Source: Ilex aquifolium
Lineage: Eukaryota; Streptophyta; Magnoliopsida; Aquifoliales; Aquifoliaceae
Assembly: GCA_951799425.1 (NCBI GenBank)
Contig: OX637398.1
Span: 20,594,270-20,658,269, forward strand
DNA: 64,000 nt
Direction: 5' to 3'
Positions 24,740-35,790 of the stretch are shown one piece after another (position 1 is the first letter of the stretch; every line of letters starts with the position of its first letter). The position numbers and the translations under genes were made by a program. The notes under the pieces were generated by a model. That model saw nothing but the letters and a program-made list of their open reading frames with translations, did no database searches and was not told the origin of the DNA.

Positions 24740-25274
24740 ATAAGAAGGTAAGGCTTTAGTGAAAATATTTGCCAACTAAAATTGTGTGAGGATATGATCT
24801 GTTTGGATGCTCCCCTCTTGAATTTTGTCTCGAACAAGATGACAATCCAGCTAGATGTGCTTAGTACACTCATGAAAGACAAGATTAGCAGCTATGTGAA
24901 GCGCAACCTGGTTGTCACAAAAAAGCAAAACAGCATGTGGATGAGGCAGTTGAAGATCAGTAAGAAGATAATGTAGCCAAGTGAGCTCAGAACATGTAGC
25001 AACAAATGCTGAAGAACAAGAAACAACAGCTGTTTCCTTGATTTCCAAGAAAGAAGAGAGTGCCCAAGAAAACACAATAGCCAGTGATAGATCTACAAGT
25101 ATCAAGACAAGAGGTCCAATCTGAATCATAGTAGGCTCGTAGCTGAAGTTGAGAGGAAGAGGAAAGAAAAACACCCTGAGCAGGAGCTTGCTTAAGATTG
25201 ATATTTGGTCTGGTGATAGTTAGATACAACAGCCTACCAATGAGCCTGTGATAGATGGTGGGATCAACCAACAA
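24740..25274 (-). pseudogene. copia-B1 RNase H region
   Basis: Minus-strand frames show DPTIYHRLIGRLLYLTITRPN, RAYYDSDWTSCLDTCRSITGYC, a [17 protein letters not shown] helix, [23 protein letters not shown] and the terminal MANIFTKALPS. Together these give a nearly complete copia RNase H, but in at least three frames. An 81-bp segment present in copia-B2 (62555-62635) is missing near 25198. Confidence 0.88.
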
Positions 25275-25281
25275 AGAACCA

Positions 25282-26042
25282 GTAGTTTTGCTGAGTTTGA
25301 GATTCTAATCTATAGGGATCTTGACTAGTTTAGAACCCACAGTACCAGAATCAGCCAATAAGTCCAAAGTATACTTCTTTTGATAGAGGTGAATACCCTT
25401 AGTAGATCTTGCAACCTCAATGCCAAGAAAATAGCGTACATAACCAAGATCCTTAATTTTGAATCGATGTTCCATGAACAGTTTGAGAGAAGCAATGGAT
25501 TCCAAACAATCACTAGCAACAATGATATCATCAACATAAACTAAAAGGGCAGTGAAAGACATGTTAGTAATTTTAAGGAAAAGACTATAATCAGCCTTTG
25601 ATTGTTGAAAACCATAGTCAAGAAGGGAGGTGGAGAACTTAGAGTACCACTGCTTTGAGGCCTATTTAAGGCCATAAAGACCCTTCAAAAGTTTTCAAAC
25701 TTGATGTGGATTATCCTTGGTATAGCCTGGAGGTCTCTTCATAAAAATTTCTTACTGTAAATCCACATGAAGAAAGACATTATTAACATCAAATTGATGT
25801 AAATGCCACCTTTTAATTGTTGCAACAGTAAGAAGACACTTGACTGTCACCATCTTACCGACAGGAGAGAAAGTCTCATGACAATCAATACCTTCTTGCT
25901 GAGTATAACCTTTAGCTACTAATCTGGCTTTGAATATTTCAATTTTACCATCTGAATGATATTTGATTTTGTAGACATATTTGCAATCAATAGCTTCTTT
26001 GCCAGGAGGTAAATCAGTAAGTCTCCATTTGTGATTTAGTTC
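25282..26042 (-). pseudogene. copia-B1 reverse transcriptase region
   Basis: The minus strand carries the palm box ALLVYVDDIIVAS intact, plus HRFKIKDLGYVRYFLGIEVARS. Upstream are [18 protein letters not shown], [17 protein letters not shown] and LLKGLYGLK-like segments in broken frames (25640-26040). Stop codons split it (for example around 25563-25670), so no full enzyme can be made. Confidence 0.9.
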
Positions 26043-27224
26043 CTAAGCAGATAACTCAATTTCCATAGCTTTACACCAGTTAGGATTCTTAGCAGCTTGG
26101 TGATAGGTATGAGGTTCAGAAGTAGAAGAAAGAGAAGAAGAAAAAACTTGAAACTCAGCAGAAAATTTGTGATATGAGAGATAAGCACTCAAAGGAAAAG
26201 ACTTACTTGAAGTGGATAACTTGGCCAAAGATGGAGCAAGTGAAGAAAGGTTGGCTTGTTGACAGTGAAAATCATGCAAGTATTGAGGTGCTATTATGAT
26301 CCTAGTAGATCTTCTGAGAGAAGAAATGGGAGGAGGAATAGTAAGAGATGTAGAAGACTCAGAAGAATTATTACATAAAAGAGCATTTGATGAAGAAGCA
26401 TTGGATGGAGGAGAAATATCAAAACCTTGAGAAAGAGTAAAAGAGGAAGGAAAATCAACATTATCAAGAAGAGACAAAGGAAAAACTGTAGGTGAAGTGT
26501 CTGTAGTAGAAACAGAAGAAGGAAAGGAAGCTGTATGGAAGGGAAAGACAGACTCATGAAAAACAACATCTCTAGAAAGAAAGACATGACCACTATCAAG
26601 ATCTAAAAGCTTATAACCTTTGATTCCAAAAGGATAATCAAGAAATACACAAGTTCTGCCTCTAGGATCAAATTTCTTTCTACCATGAGAAAAGGTAGAA
26701 GCAAAATAGAGAAAACCAAAAACTTTAAGATGGGAATAAATGAGTTTGGTATTGAAAAGACACTCATAAGGAGTCTTATAGGCTAGCAAAGGGGTTGGTG
26801 TTTTGTTGATAAGATAGATTGTAGTAAGAATACAATCATTCTAGTATTGTAAAGGAAGTTTGGCCTGAAAACGTAAGGCTCTAGCTACATTCAACAAATG
26901 CTTGTGTTTCCTCTCAACAACACCATTTTGTTGAGCAGTATCTACACAACTTCTTTGATGTAGAATGCCTTTAAGATTGAAAAAATCAATCATGTTAAAC
27001 TCAACTTCATTGACACTTCTAAGAACCTTTATTTTAATTCCAAATTGAGTTTCAATCAGATGATAAAAGGATATCAAACAATTTTTGGTGTTAGATTTGG
27101 TTTTGAGCAGATAGAGCCAAGTGCTTCTAGAAAAATCATCCACTATGGTTAAGAAATATTTCGAACCATCATCAGTAGGAACTAGATAAGGTCCTGAAAA
27201 AACACAGTGTATTAATTCAAACAA
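26043..27224 (-). pseudogene. copia-B1 integrase region
   Basis: Two open stretches lie on the minus strand. The first (26841-27224) holds the core: FELIHCVFSGPY, FLTIVDDFSRSTWLYLLK, LRSVNEVEFNM (normally LRSDNGGEF) and a GVVERKHKHLLNVARALRFQ segment. The second (26043-26789) holds the C-terminal part: [34 protein letters not shown] and a Ser-rich linker to the reverse transcriptase. The loss of the central D-N-G-G motif marks it as dead. Confidence 0.9.
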
Positions 27225-27290
27225 AGTAGAAGTATGATGAGAACTAATGGGAAAGGGTAATCGCTTTTGTTTTGCTAAAGGAAAGACATA

Positions 27291-28914
27291 TCAAGGAGTT
27301 CTTTTATTGGAAGAAGCACTATTATGCAGAATATGATGATCAATCAATTGTAGTCTAGATGAAGAAATGTGACCAAGGCAACAATGCCAAAGATTAGAAA
27401 CATAATTACTGCTAATAACAAAGGTAGAAGCTAAAAAATCTTTATGCAAAAACTTGGAAAGTTGAGTAATCAAAGCTGAATGGGAAACTTCAATGTCTAG
27501 CAAATGATATAAGCCATTCCTCACTTCACCCATCCCAATCATTGTCCAAGACAAAAGGTCCTGAATGAAACAAGAGTTCGAAAAGAAAACAACACAAAAA
27601 GTATGAGTCTCTGCAACCTTCTTAGCAGAAAGCAAATTAAAAGAAAAAGATGGAATACAAAGCACATTTTTCAGAATGATGTGCTCTTTGATCCTAACTA
27701 TGCCAAGATGAGTAACTGGAGCTTCAGTGCCATTGGAAAATTTCACAGAATAAGAAACTACAGAGCTAATGGTAGTAAAAAAGGAAGTGTTGTAGACCAT
27801 ATGATATGTGGCACCTGTATCAATAATCCAAGGAATGTTGTCTATACTAGAAGACTTATGAGTGTATGTGAAGATGAAAATAGGTATACCAAACATTCTT
27901 GAAGTTGTTGGTGCAGTGGTAATAGGATTGAAGATAGATTGAGCCTGATTAGCAGAATGAAGTGGTGCAAAATCCTTAGTTTGATGGTGCTGAAGTAAGT
28001 TTAGGAGTTGTTGATATTGAACCTTGGTTAATGCAACCTTATCATTGATTTCTTCTGCTAGATCAGTTGCGGTGGAAATGTTTGATTGATTAGCAAATGG
28101 GCCAGTACTCTTTGATTTGTTAAAGAGTTTATTTCCTGGAGGATAACCATGAAGCTTATGGAATTTTTCTACTAGATGTCCAGTAAAGTGACAATGAGTG
28201 CAGACAGGAGCTTCTGCATTTCCAGCCTTGAAACAATTTTCTAATTGATGGCCTTGAACTCTACAATGAGTGCAAAAAGGTCTTTCTCTTCTTTGATTAC
28301 CTGTAGATCTTGAACCAGATCTTGAATTTGTAGAAAAAATCTTGATAGCTAATGCCATAGAATCAATAGCAGGCTCATGAGAAATCATCTTGTGTTGCCT
28401 TTCTTGTTGTTGAGCTAAGGAAAAGACCTTGTTAACAGGAGATAAAGGATCGAACATTGCATCAAATATGATATTGACTTCTTCAACTGAAAAATTTGAG
28501 GGCCATTTTTTTGTGAAAATCTGTCTTGGGAGCTCACTCCAAACTTCACTAGTTGTATTAGCAAAGGCAACACTAGGCTTAAGTGTTTGACTGATTGAGT
28601 TTTGAATCCATGAAAAACTATCATATCATTGCATCGTTCCCAGGTCTCCAGAAGAGGATCATCAAAAATCTTTGGCTTAGGAATTGCTCCATCAATGAAA
28701 CCTAGTTTGTTCTTTGCTCAAAGAGCTCTTTGCATTTCTCTAGACCAAGTAGCATAGTTATCGATGTTAAGAGGATCAGAAACGAGAGTAGCACTTTATC
28801 TCCATTTGCCAATCGAAAAGGATTCGAAAAATCACTGAGATTTGAAAAACGTGATGGATTTTCTGTGATAGTGGATATCTTTGCATCAGGTATTAGAGGA
28901 TCCATGGCTTTCAC
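27291..28914 (-). pseudogene. copia-B1 gag and protease region
   Basis: Gag begins near 28914 with MKAMDPLIPDAKIS and is then out of frame with the longest open stretch (27291-28457). That stretch has two zinc knuckles, one near CTHCRVQGHQLENCF and a second near CTHCHFTGHLVEKFHK. The protease site WIIDTGATYHM follows, then a GAG-pre-integrase box (LWHCCLGHISSSRLQLI). The second knuckle ends in Phe-His rather than Cys. Start and middle are separated by frameshifts. Confidence 0.9.
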
Positions 28915-28921
28915 TCTCTTT

Positions 28922-28933
28922 GCTCCGATACCA
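28922..28933 (-). other. Primer-binding site of copia-B1
   Basis: The coding strand reads TGGTATCGGAGC immediately after the 5' LTR. It has one mismatch to the TGGTATCAGAGC typical of elements primed by initiator tRNA-Met. Confidence 0.85.
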
Positions 28934-29291
28934 TGTTAGAAAATAAAGAGTAGAAAAATGAAGAAGATTAGAAAAATGAAGAAGATGGGAAAACAGAGAG
29001 AGCTAAGTCATGGAGAAAGTCATTGCATGTTCTTCTTATTCAATCAATGAACTCATGGTATTTATACACAATTCCTCAACAACCTAACTGACTATGCACT
29101 TGCCTTCACATGCGTAGTTCCAGCTCAGCAAGAGACAAACAAATTAGCTAACTAACTAACAAATTAGCTAACCAACTAACTAATTAATAATGTTATCCTT
29201 TTCCTTTTTAACAGCTGTAGTTGCTTCTTCCTTTGCTTTTGAAGCTGCTTTGCTGTCTTTCTCCTTCTCTGCCAATGTGATATGCTACAAT
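28934..29291 (-). repeat. 5' LTR of copia-B1
   Basis: 358 bp. It is shorter than the 3' LTR by several small deletions in the AATTAGCTAACTAACT-rich part and nearby. It also has a duplicated TAGAAAAATGAAGAAGAT-like word near 28950-28985. Confidence 0.9.
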
Positions 29292-29296
29292 ACTAG

Positions 29297-30291
29297 AGGC
29301 CAAGACAGACAAGAATGCTATGGTATTGGTATTTGGTACCATTTAGCTTATACGAATACGACTTCAATGCAAGCATTTTCATTATGTCGTAATTCTTTTT
29401 CCTTTTGTTATCTGGTAAAAGGAGATAGTAATCATCGTAAAGAACATCAATAAATGTCAAAAATAAGAATACCATATTCGGCCATGGCAACAAGCCTACA
29501 AATTAACTAGACAAGCAAAGTTCTCACCTAAGAAGCGGATACGGGATACAGCTATGATAAAAAATGAATATAGTGATATGACAAAATCTAAAAAAATGGA
29601 TATGGATATGGCAGAAAATAGGTCTATAATTAATATATTTTATATTTTTACTATTATATTTTTTTGTCAAAATTTTTATTATTATCTAATGATTTGATAT
29701 GTATATATTTTAATAATTTCTTAATAATAATAAGCAAAATTAACAATATTTTCTTTCAAATAGGTATTTATTATCTCATTATTATTGTGTCTTCACAAAG
29801 TCAATGTGACTAATTAAAGGAACCATAACCAATTTTTATTTGTTAGTTTGCTTAGAAATATTTTTTGCTAAGGTTATGGTGTAAACATGGTGTAATTATA
29901 TTGACATATAATAATAGATAATACTTAAAAAGTAATCATGTGACTTCTAAATTACATGAATTTTTTTTGATGTATTACATTGTATGTGGATTATAACAAG
30001 AGGATAAATATTTAGTTTAAAAATTATACAAATTTCTCCGGTACAAAAGTATTCATATATTTTACTATTATCAGACATGTATAGGGTGTATCCGATACGT
30101 ATCTTTAAATATCTGATGAATATTTATATTTGATTCAAATATATCGACCTTAATGAAGTATCCGTATTTCATAAGCTCTCACCCTGAAAAGTCTTCACTA
30201 AGATGTTATATTTTCCTTCGCCTCCCAGTGCATATGGGCTCTCATGAAAGGTCTTCACTAAGATGTTATATTAATTAGATTTTTAATTTAT
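29297..30291. other. Gene-free AT-rich DNA
   Basis: No gene was seen. GGATACGGGATAC (about 29538) and its partial complement near 30160 hint at an old inverted-repeat element. A word TCTTCACTAAGATGTTATAT occurs twice (about 30192 and 30251). Confidence 0.4.
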
Positions 30292-30302
30292 TATATTCAT
30301 TG

Positions 30303-30460
30303 GGGGTGGTTTAGTAGTTGAACTTGGCCTCTGATACTACATGTCTTAGGTTCAACATTTCTCATACCCCCGCTCGGGCTATGGTGGGCAGTATTCGAGC
30401 TCAAAGGAGTAATCGGAGCAAGCTTGGATACCTTATAACAAAATAAATAAATAATAATAA
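30303..30460 (+). mobile_element. tRNA-derived SINE (158 bp)
   Basis: It has a box-A-like TGGTTTAGTAGTT (about 30307-30319) and a box-B-like AGGTTCAACATT (about 30349-30360), spaced as in a tRNA-type RNA polymerase III promoter. A body with CCCCCGCTCGGGCTATGGTG follows, and an A-rich (AATAA)n tail (30439-30460). Flanks TATATTCATTG (30292-30302) and TATAACCATTG (30461-30471) form an 11-bp duplication with two mismatches. The family name was not recognised. Confidence 0.7.
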
Positions 30461-31436
30461 TATAACCATTGAATTAGTTGGAAATTCTCATGTTAGATGG
30501 AGTACAATTTAAATCTAATGATTGCATTAGATTAGGTGCAACCACTATAAAAAATTTGGTTTTTAGCAACGAACTGATTTGTCGCAAAAATGAATAAATT
30601 TGGTCGCTAAATAGTTTCGGCGACGAACTTATTTCGTCCCCTTAGACAACAATAAAATTTTCTTCGCCAAAAATACATAATAGGCGACGATAACTTTGTC
30701 ACCAAATATTTTCTCATGTGGTCGCCAATATTTTGTTTGTTGCCAAAAAATTAATTATTTTAACCACATAAAACCTTTAACGACTGTTATATTCTTCGCT
30801 AACTATAAAAAAACTTTAGCAACCAACTATATTTCATCGCTAAAAATAAGTACACAAAATATAAGCGATAAATATATTCGTCGCCAAAAATGATAAACAG
30901 GGTTTTAGCAATGACTTGTTTCGTCGCCAAAAAAGATTAATAATGTTTTAGCGATGATGTGTTTTCATCGCCCAAAAAACGAATGTGATTAAATCCCATT
31001 TGACACTATAAAAATTCAAAAATATTCCGACCAATTTCAATCATGCACCCATGACACTAGATAATCTATACAAACACATTACAATTACTAAAATATCCAT
31101 ACATTACTTAGAATCTAAAATAGTATTCAACAATTTTCAATAGCATCCAACATTATCCAAAACTCCCAACATCCAATTTTTTCAATATCCAATGTCCCAA
31201 CATCCAAAATTCCAACAACAAAATATCTCAAATGTTTGAAATAAAATATATTTGGATATCCAAAAAGAGCTCTTTGCAATCCATCGCCAATTTGACAAAC
31301 ACGAAAAACTTATTAAGAAAAATATATAAATTTTGAGTTTATAAGTCAATATATTAATATTTAACAAAGTATATGATAATAGTAAAAACAAAACATAAGT
31401 CCATAGTTAAAATCGCTTACAAAGATGAAGTCGAAT

Positions 31437-31750
31437 TCCTCAGCTCCCCAATGCTTTCACCACGCTACACTGCTAATTTTACCTCTATCATTTGTTGCAT
31501 TATCATTTCTTGTCACTTCTCCATCTGCTGGAGTTTTTCTTTAGTCTCATGCAACACTCTCTTCAGACTCATCACACCCTTTTCATTTGCAATAGTCTTA
31601 TCAGTCTTTGTTGAAGAAGGATTCGGTCAAACCCTAATACTTCTCCTATAGCCAGATCTGCGGCCAAGGACTGTGCATGCAATCTCCTCCTGAGACATAT
31701 GTGATGCATCATCTTCTGTGGACTTGTCTCTTAATTCCTTCATCTGGTCC
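31437..31750 (-). pseudogene. CACTA second-protein remnant (Transposase_24-like)
   Basis: The minus-strand reading has ELRDKSTEDDASHMSQEEIA, then CTVLGRRSGYRRSIRV-like sequence and a charged helix. This is the most conserved of the three Transposase_24 fragments in the window. An open frame on the plus strand (31373-31651) is its shadow. Exon-like pieces may extend to 32200, but the frame is not clear. Confidence 0.6.
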
Positions 31751-32279
31751 TAAAATTTTAAAAAATAATAGATAATTTGTTCACAAAATGAAACTTATCA
31801 ATCTCATAAATCTCAAATATAGTAACATCAAGAAAACTTTTAAACTTATGTATCGAGACTCAGCTTCTTGTGATATCCACTTTCCCGACTTCTTCCTAAA
31901 GTGAAATTCAAGAAAGAAATTTACAAAATGAAGTGGCTCTTGGGTCTCGGGATCTCTCTGTTTTTAAAAATTTTATAATTACAACACTTCAAATAAGATA
32001 ACATACAAAAAATGTATAAGTTAAAACACTTAACCATAACATGCATTGCAGATGGAAAAGACTTGGAACCCATAGCATGGTTGTAGGGTATCTTGGCACG
32101 ATTTGCAGAATTTATGTTAGATTGTTTCTATATAAAAAATTTAACATAGGTTAGTGTAGGGACAATATCCAATTACAAAAAAAAAAAAAAAACCAACAAC
32201 ATTAGTGATAAAATATCGAGTTTTACCAGAAATTATGGATCCTTGAATAAAAACCAACAACATTACTATTAACATAGAT

Positions 32280-33871
32280 TAGATGTACGCTTCCTTTTCT
32301 TATTGCTCGGATGCTTGCCAAACTTGACATCTGATAGTGACTGTAGATGTTCTAAAATTTCATTCCCCGATAACTCTATAGGTTTCAATCGTTTCTGATG
32401 CTTACAATCAAATAACTTAATTTGATGCCAAGCATGCTCTTGAGATAAGAACCGACGATGTCCTATGTAGCCTATTTTAGTTCTTAACGACTATGATGAT
32501 GTATTGTAGTTACAAACTGGACACGCCGACTAGCCCTTTGTACTCCACCCAGACATGTAACCATAGGCAAGAAAGTCATTAATAGTCCACATAACAGCCG
32601 CACACATTCGGAAAGTCTGTCTGCTACATGCATAAAAAATTACTACACCATCGTCCTACAGTACTTTTAACTCATTGATTAAGGTTCACATGTAGACATC
32701 AATATCTTTTCCAGGTGCCTGCGGACCGGAAATAAGAAAAATCATCATGATGAATGACACCTTCATACATTTTCATGGTGGTAAATTGTAAGACATAAGT
32801 ATGACAACCATATACTGTATGAGTTGCTCATGTTTCCGAAATGGTTAAATCTAACAGTGGCCAACCCTAATCGAACATTACGTGGAAGCGAAGGCAGGGT
32901 ATCGTTGATCAAATTCTTGCCATTCTTTAGTATCAGCCGAATGCCTTGAACCATTCTCATCATCCACATGTTTTTATTTATGCCATCTCATATCAATTGC
33001 AGTCTTTCTTGAGATGTTTAGCTTATGTAACCTTGGTTTCAACAAAAAATATCGTAATATTTTATGAGGGATCTTCTTACTCTTGTCATCATGGACCCGA
33101 TATATAGACTCCCCACATACTGGACAATTTTCTAGATTTTCATTCTCTTTCCAACACAATTAGCTATTGTGCTTACATGCATGTATGAGAATGTATCCTA
33201 ATCCCAATGCTTATAAGAACTTCTTGGCATCATAAATGGATTCCAGAATATGGTTACCTTCTGGTAGAAAATCTTTGAATATATCAGGTATCATATTAAA
33301 GGCCTTATTCCTCAACTTGTTCAACACCTTCACATGAAGCAATTTAACAATAAAAGAGAGCAAAGTAGCTTTCATGCAAGCTGGATATAACTCACGCTGA
33401 GCATCCTTTAATAATTTTTCAAAATTTTGTACATCTTCTCTCCCATTGATATCATCATCTTTCCAAAAAAATTGATTGCCTATAATCATTATACATAAAA
33501 TTTCCCATGCCCATATCTTCTAACATCTCAGGTAATTTATCCAAATCATCAAACTCAGCATCCTTCAAGTCATCTTGAACATGTCCATCTATGTTTTTGG
33601 AATCATCGTGTAGTACATTGGACACATTCATAAGATCGGGTTCCCATTGGTGAACCCACATTGCATAGGATGTCTTAATCCCTTTCCAACACAAATGATT
33701 TTTCACAATCTTTGCAGTGTGCCAATATATATTCATACAGTACTTACACGGACACCGAATTTTTCCATCTCACCATGTTTGTGGCAATACAAAATCAATA
33801 AATGTCTTCACCCCATCAACATACTCCTTATTTTTTTCCCTAATTGTCATCCAACTCTTGTCCATTTTTAG
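32280..33871 (-). pseudogene. TNP2-like CACTA transposase, broken
   Basis: The minus strand starts near 33866 with MDKSWMTIREKNKEYVDGV and then IRCPCKYCMN, the plant transposase-associated domain, but has a stop between them. Later pieces show LPEGNHILESIYDAKKFL, NCPVCGESIYRV, KIPHKILRYFLLKPRL, a DMRWHK box, then KIGYIGHRRFL and a LSGNEILEHLQSL tail at about 32310-32480. These are the TNP2 (Transposase_21) signatures in order. Multiple frameshifts and stops and missing central segments leave it non-functional. It would have bound and cut the CACTA ends. Confidence 0.85.
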
Positions 33872-34936
33872 CAACTATTCCATTTCATAATTTGCCAAGA
33901 ATAGAAAAAATATGAGGTGAAACTAATTAAAAATAAACAAAATGATAGTTCTTGATTGATTGAAAAATAAAAACAAAATGAGAGACTAAATAGCGTGCTG
34001 CTAAAATGTTGGTGCTTTTAGTTCTACTTTTACTAATTCAAAATTTGAATTTTACGTAACATGCATGTTAGGACAATATCATTTGGTGCTTATTTTTATC
34101 TTATTTTTTTATCATTCTAGTATTATGTATCCCAAGCAAAAATATGCATGAGAGAATTTAAGTTCCACACTACATAATACTGTAGTGGACAAGACGTCAA
34201 ATCAAATATACCCTAGCAATAAACAATGTGCATGTGATCTACTTATAATATGTACGACAAACACACAACATCCACAAATCCTTAAACAATATGAATAAAG
34301 TTGCTTGTAATAGCAACATGGCACAACCTTCACACATGCACATTAAGGAAGTGCAAGAAACATTTTAAATCGAAATGCAAATCTAGGCTTTAGAATGTGC
34401 GGGAATGGGAACATAAGCGAGTCCATGAAATATTCAGACCAAGCCTAGCAAGACCAATTTTAGCAAGACCAATTTTAATTTAGTATGAGTTGATAAACAT
34501 AAAAATAATTAAATACACTTTAAGGAAGAACTGTAGCTGAACATAGGAAATTTTTTTATAAACCCCAACAGATTAAAAATCACACACTTGTGTCATCTGT
34601 ATTGCAAATAAACACTTAACATGGTTGGGAATAGTTAGTATTGTGTTAGGCTTTTAAATCGTATAAATCATGTCATATTACAGAAGAAGTTTTATTTTGA
34701 AATTTAATTCTTTTCTTAGAATACCCAATTATTGTATGTATGATATTACCACCATTGGTCATAGTGTTAGATACGCCAAGAAAAACAATGTTGTTTCATG
34801 TGCTTAACTATTCATCTTCTCTCCTATCAAAAAAAAAAAAAAAAAATTCCATCCTCTATGATATTATTTAGAATTGGAGGTGGAATGGGTGATTGGAAAA
34901 CAAATAATTCTATGTTGGAATGATTACTAGCAGGAT
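33872..34936. other. Non-coding DNA between CACTA remains and solo LTR
   Basis: It may be the 5' flank of the CACTA element. No terminus, gene or RNA was recognised. There is a poly(A) run at about 34829-34846. Confidence 0.45.
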
Positions 34937-34941
34937 ATTAT

Positions 34942-35790
34942 TGTAATGCCCCAAAATCCCCCTTGGACGACATTATTATTTAAAACCATTCACATCATGA
35001 GAGCAACTAATAAGATCCATAATCAAAGAAAATTTCATTCATCATCCATAATATCTACAACATCATCCCAAAAGAATAAGCCAAACCATGGCCATTACAT
35101 CCAAAAGAATATGTCAAACTATGGCAATTACGCCCAAAATAATATGTCAAACTATTATCTCGTAGCGGAATAAGGAAAATATTAACATGAACAATATTCT
35201 CAAAAGGAATCCCCTAGTCTAGAATATAAAAAGAACAATTCTAGACATCCCCCTCCGGATCTACATGCCAATAAACTTGAGCTTTCCAAATCACCTGCCC
35301 GTCAACTCCGAGCTCTTCCTCTAAACCAAAATCTAAAAAGAATATTGTTTGTAGGGGGTGAGCACTAAGCTCTGTAGGAAAATCCTCCCAAACTCGAACA
35401 AGGTTTAGAAAACATATAAAACAAGTCGGTCTCATTTTAAAAAAAAATATCATATATAACTTTTGAAAGAAAACAGTGACAATTCATCCGATCTCAAGTG
35501 TAAGCAATAACAATAATTTAAATGAAGAAATAAAACCAATTCCCAACAATAAACCAATTGCAACAATGGTATCTTTCCAACAATAAACAATAACCCACCA
35601 TTTGTACAATTTTCCACAATGTATCTCAAACCACAACTTGTATCAATAACCACATTATGTATCTCAGGTATGATGTATGACATCGCATGAATAAATACAT
35701 TGAGAATATCTTGGCCCCCACACACAAACTCAATCCTCCCAAGGATGCACAACTTTAGGAAGGGCGTATACCTACGCATCGGCAGGGACG
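34942..35790 (-). repeat. Outer solo LTR, left part
   Basis: It begins TGTAATGCCCC and is preceded by ATTAT (34937-34941). It is homologous to the first third of the LTR at 52844-54990 and is cut at 35790 by the Athila-like element. Its other part is 50957-52313, which ends GGGGGTTTACA followed by ATTAT (52314-52318). An exact duplication with no interior marks a solo LTR of about 2.2 kb, left by recombination between two LTRs. The TATA position on the minus strand gives its orientation. Confidence 0.88.

Larger units (their letters stand above)
20566..26845 (+). repeat. Segmental duplication, copy 1 (ascorbate oxidase block)
   Basis: Sequence matching 56935-64000 begins at TATTTTCATTATGTATAG (about 20566) and runs through the promoter, the oxidase gene, its 3' flank and into the copia element. 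The match continues to at least 26845, which pairs with the last base of the window. The true right limit lies beyond what can be compared. The copies are offset by about 36.4 kb. Copy 1 lacks the ~976-bp MITE seen in copy 2 downstream of the gene. Confidence 0.92.
24259..29291 (-). mobile_element. Complete but broken Ty1/copia element with TA...CA LTRs (copia-B1)
   Basis: LTRs at 24259-24663 and 28934-29291 flank a minus-strand gag-pol. The 5-bp duplication CTAGA is exact (24254-24258 and 29292-29296). On the coding strand the LTR starts TATTG and ends AACA, so it is a non-canonical TA...CA element. The primer site TGGTATCGGAGC (complement, 28922-28933) abuts the 5' LTR and fits initiator tRNA-Met. 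A polypurine tract (complement of about 24664-24682) precedes the 3' LTR. The pol frame has stops and frameshifts and, compared with copia-B2, an 81-bp deletion near 25198. Confidence 0.95.
30543..33871 (-). mobile_element. CACTA (En/Spm) element with transposase remains
   Basis: The left terminus CACTATAAAAAATTTGG (30543) leads into dense TTTAGCAACGA/GTCGCCAAA subterminal repeats (30560-30980). Two minus-strand gene remnants follow: a Transposase_24-like protein (31437-31750) and a TNP2-like transposase (32280-33871). It is homologous to the deleted element 2589-11990. The right terminus was not found before the solo LTR at 34942, so the element is probably truncated; its limit at 33871 is the last supported point. 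Confidence 0.8.

Noticed and set aside
29532..30175. Possible inverted-repeat element with GGATACGGGATAC ends
   Set aside because: The inverted similarity is short and degraded and no duplication was found.
34175..34192. CTGTAGTG, considered as the right end of the CACTA element at 30543
   Set aside because: Sequence next to it lacks the TTTAGCGACGA subterminal repeats and does not match the left end.
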